Source: Rhizobiaceae bacterium
Lineage (GTDB): Bacteria > Pseudomonadota > Alphaproteobacteria > Rhizobiales > Rhizobiaceae
Assembly (NCBI GenBank): GCA_027483885.1
Contig: JAIXTO010000178.1
Span: 1 to 54,820 of the forward strand
DNA length: 54,820 nt
Direction: 5' to 3'
Of the stretch, positions 1 through 8,281 are shown piece after piece (the stretch's first letter is position 1; each line of letters begins with the position of its first letter). A model generated the notes under the pieces. The model did no database searches, was not told the origin of the DNA, and saw only the letters and a list, made by a program, of their open reading frames with translations. A program made the position numbers and the translations under genes.

Positions 1-2
1 GC

Positions 3-287
3 CAGAACATCGTGGAGATCACGGCCCCGCCGCTCGAGGGAGAGATCTCCGGCCAGAACAACCGCGCCGACGATGCGGTGCTGCGCGAGCATTTTCCGCT
101 GACGATCCGCGAATCCGAAGTGCTGCTGTGGATTGCCAAGGGCAAGTCCAACAAGGATATCGGCGATATCCTCGGGCTCTCGGCGCGCACCGTAAACAAA
201 CATCTGGAACAGATTTATGTGAAGCTTGGCGTCGAAAACCGGGCCTCTGCGGCGGTTAAGGCCGCCCATGTGCTGCACGAAGTCTAA
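3..287 (+). CDS. LuxR-family DNA-binding regulator, C-terminal part (5' truncated by window edge)
   Basis: Only the last 95 codons are present; the frame stays open to the first base, so the true start lies outside the window. A GTG at 12 could be read as a start but gives no complete protein. The visible part is a LuxR/GerE helix-turn-helix: TIRESEVLLWIAKGKSNKDI, then GLSARTVNKHLEQIYVKLGV, the usual 'ltxREseVL..ia.GksNkeIA..L..s..TVk.Hl..i..KLgv' pattern. In this family the domain binds DNA as the output module of a response regulator or stand-alone regulator; the sensory part cannot be seen. It converges on the MFS gene downstream. Family confident, role unknown. Confidence 0.85.
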   Translation, partial: QNIVEITAPPLEGEISGQNNRADDAVLREHFPLTIRESEVLLWIAKGKSNKDIGDILGLSARTVNKHLEQIYVKLGVENRASAAVKAAHVLHEV

Positions 288-371
288 ACCGCGAGCGCCC
301 GAGATGCGATCAGGCCCGCGATAGTGCTGCGGACCTGATGTGGACTATGAAGGGCCGCAGGCGGCCGGGCT

Positions 372-1580
372 TCAGGCGAAGGCCGGGCGGCGGGTGCGGC
401 GAAACAGAAGTACGACAGTGAACGTGCCGGTCAGCACCGTCAAAGGAACCAGCGCAAACATCACCTGCGTCGGCGTTGCCCCGGCCGCCACCAGAAAGCC
501 GGTGAACAAGGGGCCGGCGATGGAGCCGAGGCGCCCGACGGCAATCGCGATGCCGACGCCGGTGCCGCGGATCTCGAAGGGATAACATTGCGGCGCCGTG
601 GCATAAAGAATAGCCTGCATGCAGAGGATCGCGCCTCCCACGAGTACGCCCCCCACCAGCATCAGCACCAGTTCAGCCGGCAGAATGCCGAGCATGATGA
701 GCGCTGCAGCCGAGGCCGCAAAGGCAAGAAGCACTGGGATCACCGGCCGCGGGCTGTCAAAGATGCGACCGCCGATCAGGCTGCCCGCCACGCCGCCGAC
801 ATTAAACAGCAGTTGCACGAGGGATGCCTCGTTTTTGGTCAGGCCGCGGGCGACGAGCAGTTGCGGCATCCAGTTGAGAAGCACATAAACGACCATCAGG
901 CCGAGGAAGAAGGAGAGCCACAGAAGCAACGTCCCCACAAGCGTTTGCGGCTGGAACAGGGTGCGAAGACGCACAGTGGCGGCAGACGCCTTCTGGCGTA
1001 CCACGGCCAGAGGTGGCAACATGACCTGTACGAAGGGTGCCAGCAGCAGCGGCATCAGACCGCCCACCAGAAAGATGCTGTGCCAATCGTCGCCATGCAG
1101 GCCAAGCGTTGCAACGCCACTGGCAATGGCGCCCCCGAGCGGCACGCCGGCATACATGATGGAAACTGCCCAGCCGCGACGGCCGGGCTCCACCGATTCC
1201 GCGGCGATATTGATGAGATTGGGCAAGGCGCCACCCAGGCCGACACCGGTCAGGATCCGCAGCACCAGCAACTGATCGAAACTCGTGGCGAAAATGGTTG
1301 CGACCGAAAAGATGCCGAAGGTCAAAAGCGAGAGAACAAGGCCTGTCCGCCGCCCCCATCGGTCGGCAATCCAGCCTCCGGACAGGGCGCCAAAAATCAG
1401 CCCGAATGTTGCCGAAGATAAAAAAAGCCCGATCTGCGGCGGCGTGAGGCCAAAGGCCGGCACCAGTTTCGGCACCGCGACGCCTGCGGCCTGCAAGTCA
1501 AATCCCTCGATTATGGCCGCCAGGAAGGCAAGCGTCAGCGCTCGCCTTCCGCGGGTGCGGAGCGCAATGGTGTTCGTCAT
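372..1580 (-). CDS. MFS transporter, aromatic acid:H+ symporter-like
   Basis: A 402-residue inner-membrane protein with about 12 hydrophobic segments. The motif EGFDLQ (residues 25-30) in the first helix matches the acidic DGxDxQ-type signature of the AAHS family (aromatic acid:H+ symport, e.g. MhpT/PcaK/BenK relatives). The MFS loop signature GGWIADRWGRRTG follows TM2, and a second conserved loop RGTGVGIAIAVGRLGS precedes TM11. The length fits the family. The likely role is proton-coupled uptake of an aromatic or small organic acid. No catabolic enzyme for an aromatic acid lies beside it, so the substrate is open. It is transcribed divergently from the small ATPase gene across 267 bp. Family good, substrate inferred only. 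Confidence 0.8.
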   Translation of the reverse strand: MTNTIALRTRGRRALTLAFLAAIIEGFDLQAAGVAVPKLVPAFGLTPPQIGLFLSSATFGLIFGALSGGWIADRWGRRTGLVLSLLTFGIFSVATIFATSFDQLLVLRILTGVGLGGALPNLINIAAESVEPGRRGWAVSIMYAGVPLGGAIASGVATLGLHGDDWHSIFLVGGLMPLLLAPFVQVMLPPLAVVRQKASAATVRLRTLFQPQTLVGTLLLWLSFFLGLMVVYVLLNWMPQLLVARGLTKNEASLVQLLFNVGGVAGSLIGGRIFDSPRPVIPVLLAFAASAAALIMLGILPAELVLMLVGGVLVGGAILCMQAILYATAPQCYPFEIRGTGVGIAIAVGRLGSIAGPLFTGFLVAAGATPTQVMFALVPLTVLTGTFTVVLLFRRTRRPAFA

Positions 1581-1847
1581 CGTGAAATTCTCCCATCCTC
1601 GGGCAGGCTTGGAGCGGCCGCCACCTCCAGTGCCGTCGACCCCTCATCCAACTGGGTTCGCCGGCCAATCCCATCGCACCTCCTCCAAGGCACGGCCCTG
1701 TTCGGCAGCACGTTTTCGCAACGCTCGCATGTCAGGCAAGTGTCAAATTATTGCTATGCTCCATAACAGTCAACACACTTATCACGCGGGGAAACGGCAT
1801 TCGATGTCCGACCTTGCAACCTCAAAATGTGACAGAGGAGACCGTTC

Positions 1848-2381
1848 ATGTCTGGGTTCGTTATTCTCTCCGACTGCTCGGGCGGCGGAAAGTCAACGCT
1901 TCTTGAGGAACTGCAGCGTCGCGGCTTTGCAACCGTGCCGGAGCCCGGACGCCGTGTCGTGGTGCGGGAACTGGCATCCGGAGGCACGGCTCTCCCCTGG
2001 AGCGATCTACCGGCCTTCGCGCAGCGCGCCATCACGCTCTCGATTGCGGATCGGGCGGCGATGGCCGACAAAACCGGCTGGGTGTTCTTTGATCGCGGGC
2101 TGGTGGATGCGGCATCAGCCCTTGCCCACGCGACGGGCGATGACCGGATGATGTTCGACCTCTGCCGCCAGCATCGTTACCACGGCCGGGTTTTCCTGAC
2201 GCCGCCTTGGCCTGAAATCTATGTGACCGACGGGGAACGTCAGCACGGGTTTGAAGAGGCGGTGGCGGAATATGAGCGGCTATGCGCCGTCTATCCCACG
2301 CTCGGGTATGAGCCCGTCATCCTGCCCAAAATCTCGGTTTACGAGCGCGCTGATTTCGTGCTCGCCCATCTCGCGAATTAA
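1848..2381 (+). CDS. AAA_28-type P-loop ATPase/kinase-like protein
   Basis: A 177-residue soluble protein with a Walker A variant SDCSGGGKSTL at residues 8-18, an early VPEPGRRVVVRE segment, and an FFDRGLVDA acidic motif near residue 80. This pattern is typical of the AAA_28/NadR-like P-loop proteins that bind or phosphorylate small molecules. The first glycine of GxxGxGKS is replaced by Ser. The start ATG at 1848 is preceded by an AGAGGAG-like ribosome site. It ends 100 bp before the convergent livK-like gene, with a bidirectional terminator between them. The substrate is unknown; family assignment rests on motif pattern. Confidence 0.7.
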   Translation: MSGFVILSDCSGGGKSTLLEELQRRGFATVPEPGRRVVVRELASGGTALPWSDLPAFAQRAITLSIADRAAMADKTGWVFFDRGLVDAASALAHATGDDRMMFDLCRQHRYHGRVFLTPPWPEIYVTDGERQHGFEEAVAEYERLCAVYPTLGYEPVILPKISVYERADFVLAHLAN

Positions 2382-2415
2382 TCAGCCGCGCCATCGGCCA
2401 TCACGGCCGGACGCG

Positions 2416-2442
2416 AAAAAGCCCGGCGCGAGCCGGGCTTTC
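2416..2442. terminator. Bidirectional rho-independent terminator
   Basis: A 9-bp perfect stem (AAGCCCGGC / GCCGGGCTT) with a 4-base GCGA loop sits between two convergent genes. It is flanked by an A-run on the left and a T-run on the right, so it gives a U-tract on the minus strand (after livK) and a shorter one on the plus strand. Confidence 0.85.
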
Positions 2443-2480
2443 CGTTGATATCGGCAGCGGTTTCCCGCCCGCCAAAAATC

Positions 2481-3596
2481 TTACATCTGGAAGTAGCTGT
2501 ACTTGCCGTCAGCGCCCTTCTTCCACTCGTACATGACATAGTCAGGACGGGTGATGTCGCCCTTGGCGTCGAAACCGATGTCGCCGATGGCGGTCTTGAA
2601 CGGACCCTTGGCCTTCATCGCTTCGGCAACCTTGGTCGGATCATTGCTGCCGGCAGCCTTGGCGGCGTCAGCAAAGATCTGCAGGGCAGCGTAGGAATAG
2701 AGCGTGTAGGCTTCCGGCTCGAAGTTTGCAGCGCGGAACTTGGCCACGATGTCCTTGGCGTTCGGGTTCGTGCGCGGATCCGGCGGGAAGGTCATCAGCG
2801 TGCCGTTGACGGCGTCGCCGGCGATCGAAGCCAGTTCGTTGGAGGTGATGCCATCACCCGACATCAGCGGAGCCTTGAGGCCCTGGTCCGCCATCTGACG
2901 CATCAGGAGACCGGCTTCCGTGTGCAGGCCGCCGAAATAAACGATGCCGACGCCGGCTTCCTTCATCTTCGACACGAGGGCGGAAAAGTCCTTGTCGCCG
3001 ACGGTGATGCCTTCGTAGATGACTTCCTTGATGCCAAGCTTGTTCATGGCCTTCTTGGTTTCATCAGCAAGACCCTGACCGTAGGTGGTCTTGTCATGCA
3101 CGACGGCAACCTTGGCGGTCTTGAACTTTGCAGCGATGTATTCGCCGGCAACGGCACCCTGCTGGTCGTCACGACCGCAGGTGCGGAAGGTGTTCCACAG
3201 GCCACGCTCGGTGAACTTCGGGTTGGTCGAGGCAGGCGTGATCTGCACGATGCCGTTTTCGGCATAGACTTCAGAGGCCGGGATCGAAACCGACGAGTTG
3301 AAGTGACCGACGACGAACTTCACGCCATCTGCCACGAACTTGTTGGCAACCGAAACGCCCTGCTTCGGGTCCGACACGTCGTCGCCGAGCACGATCTTGA
3401 TCTTTTCGCCGTTGATGCCGCCGGCAGCATTGATGTCGGCTGCGGCCTGCTCGGCACCCTTCTGGAGCTGCGCACCGAAGGCTGCGTTCGGACCCGTCAG
3501 CGGGCCACCGATGCCGACAAGAACGTCGGCCCAGGCCGAACCGCTGAACGCCATCACGGCTGTCAGCGCCACGGCCGAAAGAAGAGACTTCTTCAT
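2481..3596 (-). CDS. livK: Branched-chain amino acid-type ABC transporter, periplasmic binding protein
   Basis: A 371-residue periplasmic binding protein of the LivJ/LivK (type I, Peripla_BP_6) family. The N-terminus is a clear signal peptide ([20 protein letters not shown]) with cleavage expected after AWA. The mature part begins [18 protein letters not shown], the usual start of this family, followed by [18 protein letters not shown] and a [11 protein letters not shown] segment. It should deliver leucine/isoleucine/valine or related amino acids to the LivHMGF complex encoded upstream on the same strand. It is the last gene of the cluster, 117 bp after the small membrane protein gene, so it may have its own promoter, as abundant binding proteins often do. 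Exact ligand not readable from sequence. Confidence 0.92.
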   Translation of the reverse strand: MKKSLLSAVALTAVMAFSGSAWADVLVGIGGPLTGPNAAFGAQLQKGAEQAAADINAAGGINGEKIKIVLGDDVSDPKQGVSVANKFVADGVKFVVGHFNSSVSIPASEVYAENGIVQITPASTNPKFTERGLWNTFRTCGRDDQQGAVAGEYIAAKFKTAKVAVVHDKTTYGQGLADETKKAMNKLGIKEVIYEGITVGDKDFSALVSKMKEAGVGIVYFGGLHTEAGLLMRQMADQGLKAPLMSGDGITSNELASIAGDAVNGTLMTFPPDPRTNPNAKDIVAKFRAANFEPEAYTLYSYAALQIFADAAKAAGSNDPTKVAEAMKAKGPFKTAIGDIGFDAKGDITRPDYVMYEWKKGADGKYSYFQM

Positions 3597-3713
3597 TGTG
3601 TTACTCCCAGTTTTTGAGCGGGTTTGAATTAAACCTGCGCGAGACCCACCACACTCTCGCGCCGGAAACGTGTTCCCTGTTTATCGCAGTCTGAAGCCGA
3701 AAGCCTCAGCCTG

Positions 3714-4067
3714 TCAATTCTTCTTATGCCACGAAAAAGCAGAGCTTTTTTCGTAAAGCCAGTAGTAGTTTTCCACCATCTGGCGGGTGCGGCGGTGGCG
3801 AAAGCCAGCCGTAGCAACGATCAGCAGCAGCGCCACGTCAAGCGCGTAGAAGCCGATGCTGAGGAAAGGTCCCTGAAACAGCGAGAAATGCAGGAACCGC
3901 AACAGCACGCCGAGCAGAAGAACGTAACCGATCACCATCGGATAATCCTTCCAGCTTTCGGCGACCGCCTTGCCCGTGCGCCAGGCGGTCCACAGTCCGA
4001 TCATCAGGACGATGAACCGCAGGACGTAACGGGCGCCGGTATCGCTTTCGAAAAAAAGTCCCTGCAT
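3714..4067 (-). CDS. Small integral membrane protein of the liv cluster (DUF6867-like)
   Basis: A 117-residue protein with three likely membrane segments: FIVLMIGLWTAWRTGKAVA, YVLLLGVLLRFLHFSLF and FYALDVALLLIVATAGF. A basic C-terminal tail follows. It lies between livF and livK on the same strand. I recall a conserved small membrane protein of this kind (DUF6867) in rhizobial liv clusters; the name is from memory. The position suggests an accessory role for the permease, but no function is established by the sequence. Confidence 0.7.
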   Translation of the reverse strand: MQGLFFESDTGARYVLRFIVLMIGLWTAWRTGKAVAESWKDYPMVIGYVLLLGVLLRFLHFSLFQGPFLSIGFYALDVALLLIVATAGFRHRRTRQMVENYYWLYEKSSAFSWHKKN

Positions 4068-4145
4068 CTCAAGCTCTCCCTGACGCTTGACGGAAAGACG
4101 GCATGACGGGGTTTGTTGCCCCGGCCCGGATGGAGATGTGCGCGA

Positions 4146-4892
4146 TCAATGCCGTCCACCTTCCAGATAGGCGGCCCGCACTTCCGGGTTGGCCAGCAGT
4201 TCCCGGCCCGATCCGCTCATGGTCACCTTGCCGTTCACCATCACATAGGCGCGGTGCGACAGTTTGAGCGCCGCAAAGGCGTTCTGCTCCACGAGGAAGA
4301 CGGTCAGCCCCTCCTTCTCGTTCAGCACCTTGATCGCCTCAAAGATCTGCTTGACGATCAGCGGTGCAAGGCCGAGCGACGGCTCATCCAGCAGCAGAAG
4401 CTTTGGGCGGGCCATCAGCGCACGGCCGATGGACAGCATCTGCTGCTCGCCACCCGACAGCGTTCCGCCGCGCTGGGACTGCCGTTCCTTGAGGCGCGGG
4501 AAGAGCGTAAAGATCTTTTCCACGTCCTCGTTGAAATATTTCAACTGGTCGAGACCGGCGCCCATCTGCAGGTTTTCATAGACCGTCATGCGCGGAAAGA
4601 TGCGCCGTCCCTCAGGAGATTGGGCAATGCGCTGGCGGGCGATGAGATGCGTCGGCGTCTTGGTGATGTCCTGCCCGTCGAAGACGACGGTGCCGGTGCG
4701 CGCCTGCGGACTGCCGCAGATCGTCATCATCAGCGTTGACTTGCCGGCGCCGTTGGCACCGATCAGGCTGACGATTTCACCCTTGTTGACCTCGATATCG
4801 ACACCGGAGAGCGCACGGATATTGCCGTAATAGGTTTCGACGCCGCTGACCTTCAGGAGAGGTTCGGCTTTGATCGTGTTGACGGCCATCAC
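4146..4892 (-). CDS. livF: Branched-chain amino acid ABC transporter ATP-binding protein LivF
   Basis: A 248-residue ABC ATPase, one of two that power the LivHM permease at the cytoplasmic face of the inner membrane. It shows Walker A GANGAGKST near residue 40, the signature LSGGEQQMLSIGRALM, Walker B LLLLDEPSLGLAPL and the switch histidine in FLVEQN(AFAALKLSH). The phrase 'DEPSLGLAPL' and the overall length are typical of LivF rather than LivG. The start overlaps the livG stop by 4 bp (ATGA), which implies translational coupling in livHMGF. Confidence 0.95.
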   Translation of the reverse strand: MMAVNTIKAEPLLKVSGVETYYGNIRALSGVDIEVNKGEIVSLIGANGAGKSTLMMTICGSPQARTGTVVFDGQDITKTPTHLIARQRIAQSPEGRRIFPRMTVYENLQMGAGLDQLKYFNEDVEKIFTLFPRLKERQSQRGGTLSGGEQQMLSIGRALMARPKLLLLDEPSLGLAPLIVKQIFEAIKVLNEKEGLTVFLVEQNAFAALKLSHRAYVMVNGKVTMSGSGRELLANPEVRAAYLEGGRH

Positions 4893-5758
4893 AGCGTGCC
4901 CCCGTCGAGTTCTTCGGCAATGACTTCTTCCACCTCGTCGTCCTCGACGCCGAGATAGGCGGCAATCACCTTCGGATCGTTCTTCACGTGATCCGGGTTG
5001 CCGTCAGAAATCTTCTGCCCGTATTCCAGCACCACCACGTGATCGGAAATTTCCATCACCACCGACATGTCGTGTTCGATGAGCAGGATGGAGGTTCCCG
5101 TCTCGTCGCGGATACCGTTCAAAAGCGTGTTGAGCGCCAGCGATTCGCGCGGGTTAAGGCCCGCTGCCGGCTCATCCAGGCACAGAAGCTCCGGGCCGGT
5201 ACACATGGCGCGGGCAATTTCCAGACGGCGCTGGGCACCGTAAGGAAGGTCGCCCGCCGGATCATCGGCGCGGTCGGTCAGGTCTGCCCGTTCCAGCCAG
5301 TGGCGGGCAAGCTCGATCGAGGCTTCCGCCTCGCGCTTGTAGGAACCGAGGCCGATCAGGCCCATCACCGTATAACCGGATGCCTTCATCAGCTTGTTGT
5401 GCTGCGCCACCAGCAGGTTTTCGAGAACCGTGAGGCCGGAAAACAGCCGGATGTTCTGGAAGGTGCGCGCCACCTTGGCATGTTTGGTGATCTCGAAATC
5501 GGTGAGGCGTTCCAACAGGAACTCCTTGCCGGCCTTCTGGCGCAGGGTGATCATGCCCATCGTCGGCTTGTAGAAGCCGGTGATGCAGTTGAAGACGGTC
5601 GTCTTGCCGGCGCCGTTCGGGCCGATCAGCGCGGTGATTTCGCCGCGCTTGACCTCCAGCGAGAGGTCGTTGATCGCCATCAGGCCGCCGAAGCGCATCG
5701 ACAGATGCTCTACCTTGAGAATGGTATCTGAAGTCATGGTCTCATTTGCGGATGTCAT
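4889..5758 (-). CDS. livG: Branched-chain amino acid ABC transporter ATP-binding protein LivG
   Basis: A 289-residue ABC ATPase and partner of LivF. It has Walker A GPNGAGKTT, the LivG-type signature LPYGAQRRLEIARAM, Walker B LLCLDEPAAGLNP, and the GLNPxE segment characteristic of LivG. An acidic C-terminal tail (EDDEVEEVIAEELDGGTL) extends beyond the usual end. The start codon overlaps the livM stop by one base (TGATG), and its own stop overlaps the livF start, so the four genes are tightly coupled. Confidence 0.95.
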   Translation of the reverse strand: MTSANETMTSDTILKVEHLSMRFGGLMAINDLSLEVKRGEITALIGPNGAGKTTVFNCITGFYKPTMGMITLRQKAGKEFLLERLTDFEITKHAKVARTFQNIRLFSGLTVLENLLVAQHNKLMKASGYTVMGLIGLGSYKREAEASIELARHWLERADLTDRADDPAGDLPYGAQRRLEIARAMCTGPELLCLDEPAAGLNPRESLALNTLLNGIRDETGTSILLIEHDMSVVMEISDHVVVLEYGQKISDGNPDHVKNDPKVIAAYLGVEDDEVEEVIAEELDGGTL

Positions 5759-7155
5759 CAGCCGTGACCTTCCTTGGTGAAGCTGCCGGATACGGACTTG
5801 CGCTCCTTGAGGAAGGCCGTGGGTTCACGCGAGCCGACGAAACCGCGCGGCTTGAACAGCATGACCACCACCATGGCCAGACCGAAGAGCAGCATGCGGT
5901 AAAGTTCCGGCGTGAAATCCGGCCCAAAAATGTGTTTCAGGAATTCCATCTCGCGCAGCGCCTCGGTGCCGCCGATCATGACGACGGCTGCAATGGCAAT
6001 GCCGGTGAGCGAGCCCATGCCGCCGAGAACCACGATGGCCAGAATGACCGCCGATTCCAGGAAAACGAAGCTTTCCGGCGACACGAAACCCTGGCGGGCG
6101 GCAAAGAACGAGCCGGCAAAACCGCCGAACATCGCGCCGATGGCAAAGGCCGTCAGCTTGGTCTTGACCGTATCGATGCCGAGCGACCGGCAGGCGATCT
6201 CATCCTCGCGCAGCGCTTCCCAGGCGCGGCCGATCGGCATGCGGCGCAGCCGGATCGTCACATAGGCGGTGATCAGGCAGAGCGCCAGGATCACGTAGAA
6301 CAGGAAGATCTTGTAATAGGCCGAGGACATCGGCAGGCCGAAGGACTTGGCAAAATTGTTCGAAGCCCCGACATCGAAGGAATAGATGCCGAAGATCGAG
6401 GCTTTTGCGACGCCGGAAATGCCCGCCGTACCGCCGGTGACTTCCGACCAGTTCATCAACACGAGGCGGATGATTTCACCGAAGGCGAGCGTGACAATCG
6501 CCAAATAGTCACCGCGCAGGCGCAGCACCGGAAAACCGAGAATGATGCCCCAGAAGGCCGCCAGAATGCCCGCCATCGGCAGAAGCACCCAGAAGGACAG
6601 GCCAAAATGGTCCGACAGAAGCGCGTAGGAATAGGCGCCCACCGCATAAAAGGCGACATAACCGAGATCGAGCAGGCCGGCGAGGCCAACGACCACATTC
6701 AGACCCCAGGCCAGCATCACGTAGATGAGGATCTGGATGCCGAAATTGTCGACGAATTTCAGCGAACCCTGCACGCCGTAGAGGGTGACGATAACAGGCG
6801 GATAGAGCACGAGCGCGATCATCGCGATCTTGAGGAAATGCCGGTGGAAGAAACCCTTGTCCTCGGACACTTCCAGAAGGCCGGCCTTGGCCTTGCTCAG
6901 CTTGCGCCGGTCGATATTGGGACGGATGAAACCGACGACGAGGAAGCGGCCGACGGCGGCAATTGCCACGAACACAGCCAGAAGGCCCCAACGCATGCGC
7001 CAGACCAGCGCATTGTCGATGTTCTGGTAGGTTTCGACGCCGACATAAAGAAGGAACATGCCGAACGCCAGCAGGCCGGCAAAGAGGCCCTCGCGGAGCG
7101 CCTTCGCCATGAGGCCCGGCGCCGCGTCGGTCGCCGGAGAATTTGCATTGCTCAT
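5758..7155 (-). CDS. livM: Branched-chain amino acid ABC transporter permease LivM
   Basis: A 465-residue permease with multiple membrane helices. The LivM signature region VVGLAGLLDLGYVAFYAVGAYSYALL and the cytoplasmic coupling region GRAWEALREDEIACRSLGI are both clear. About 110 residues precede the usual LivM core, with two extra hydrophobic segments and a basic linker (RPNIDRRKLSKAKAGLLE), an enlarged form common in alphaproteobacteria. It forms the membrane channel with LivH. Four bases separate it from livH upstream, and it overlaps livG by one base. Confidence 0.94.
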   Translation of the reverse strand: MSNANSPATDAAPGLMAKALREGLFAGLLAFGMFLLYVGVETYQNIDNALVWRMRWGLLAVFVAIAAVGRFLVVGFIRPNIDRRKLSKAKAGLLEVSEDKGFFHRHFLKIAMIALVLYPPVIVTLYGVQGSLKFVDNFGIQILIYVMLAWGLNVVVGLAGLLDLGYVAFYAVGAYSYALLSDHFGLSFWVLLPMAGILAAFWGIILGFPVLRLRGDYLAIVTLAFGEIIRLVLMNWSEVTGGTAGISGVAKASIFGIYSFDVGASNNFAKSFGLPMSSAYYKIFLFYVILALCLITAYVTIRLRRMPIGRAWEALREDEIACRSLGIDTVKTKLTAFAIGAMFGGFAGSFFAARQGFVSPESFVFLESAVILAIVVLGGMGSLTGIAIAAVVMIGGTEALREMEFLKHIFGPDFTPELYRMLLFGLAMVVVMLFKPRGFVGSREPTAFLKERKSVSGSFTKEGHG

Positions 7156-7159
7156 GATG

Positions 7160-8062
7160 TTACACCTTCTCCACTTCAGGTCGGCCCAGAATGCCGGTCG
7201 GCTTGAAGATCAGAACGAAAGCGAGAATGGCAAAGGTCGCCACGTCCTTGTAGGCAATGGAGAAATAGGCCGACCACAGGGATTCGATGAGGCCGATCAG
7301 AAGACCGCCGAGAACAGCGCCCGGCAGCGAGCCGATGCCGCCGAGAACGGCTGCGGTAAAGGCTTTCACGCCCGGAATGAACCCGTCATTGAACGAGGCG
7401 ACGCCATAATACATGAGGTACATGGTGCCGGCGACGGCCGCGAGCGCTGCCCCCATGACGAAGGTGATCGAGATGGTACGATCCACGTCGACGCCGAGCA
7501 GGGCGGCCATCTTGCGGTCCTGCTCGGTCGCACGTTGGGCGCGGCCGAGCGGCGTCTTGTTGACGATATACCAGAAGGCGGCGAGCAGCACGCTGGTGAC
7601 GATGACGATGAGGATCTGCTTCAGCGAGACGGTGATCGAGCCGAAGTGGTAGACATCATTGACCAGCGGCGGAACCGGCTTGTTGCGCGGGCCCTGCGTG
7701 ACCTGGATGAAGTTCGACAGCACGATCGACATGCCGATCGCGGTGATCAGCGGCGCAAGGCGGAAGGAACCGCGCAGCGGCCGGTAGGCGACACGCTCGA
7801 TCGTCCAGTTCCACAGGCTCGTCACCAGCATGGCAACAACCAGCATGACCAGCAACGCAAGCGCGACAGGAATACCGGCGAAAAACGAGGTGAGGATCAG
7901 GAAAACGATAAGGGCGGCAAAGCCGCCGAGCATGAAGATATCACCATGGGCAAAGTTGATCATGCCGATGATGCCGTAAACCATCGTGTAGCCAATTGCC
8001 ACGAGGCCATAGATCGATCCAAGAGTCAGCCCGTTTAAGAGCTGCTGGATAAAATACTCCAT
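7160..8062 (-). CDS. livH: Branched-chain amino acid ABC transporter permease LivH
   Basis: A 300-residue permease starting MEYFIQQLLNGLTLGSIYGLVAIGYTMVYGIIGMINFAHGD, the near-invariant LivH opening. The coupling motif GRAQRATEQDRKMAALLGV lies mid-protein. It is the first gene of the livHMGF transcription unit; a strong purine-rich ribosome site (GGGGGAAAAAT) precedes the ATG. The 219-bp region upstream (8063-8281) must hold the operon promoter, but I cannot name a specific operator there. Confidence 0.95.
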   Translation of the reverse strand: MEYFIQQLLNGLTLGSIYGLVAIGYTMVYGIIGMINFAHGDIFMLGGFAALIVFLILTSFFAGIPVALALLVMLVVAMLVTSLWNWTIERVAYRPLRGSFRLAPLITAIGMSIVLSNFIQVTQGPRNKPVPPLVNDVYHFGSITVSLKQILIVIVTSVLLAAFWYIVNKTPLGRAQRATEQDRKMAALLGVDVDRTISITFVMGAALAAVAGTMYLMYYGVASFNDGFIPGVKAFTAAVLGGIGSLPGAVLGGLLIGLIESLWSAYFSIAYKDVATFAILAFVLIFKPTGILGRPEVEKV

Positions 8063-8281
8063 ATTTTTCCCCCGGGCGCGATTCGTTAAATTCGATCGTG
8101 CCTCTAGTCTGTGTGGCCCTTACGGGTTCTTAGGTTTTCTCGAATTGATACCGCTTTCGCCTGAAATGTGAAGTCAAAAAGGCACAACCGCCCCAGTTTC
8201 CCAGCACTTTCCCGTGCAATGCCGCAAATAAATTCATCAGCGCCATAAAAACGGCATCTGCTGATCATTTTGGCAGCGCCT

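Noticed and set aside
5746..7206. Long plus-strand open frame (about 490 codons) antisense to livM
   Set aside because: It is the mirror frame of a clear LivM coding sequence, rich in Arg/His/Gln/Asp as expected from GC-rich antisense frames, with no recognisable domain. The same applies to long antisense frames over livK, the DMGDH-like gene, soxA, purA and the binding-protein gene.
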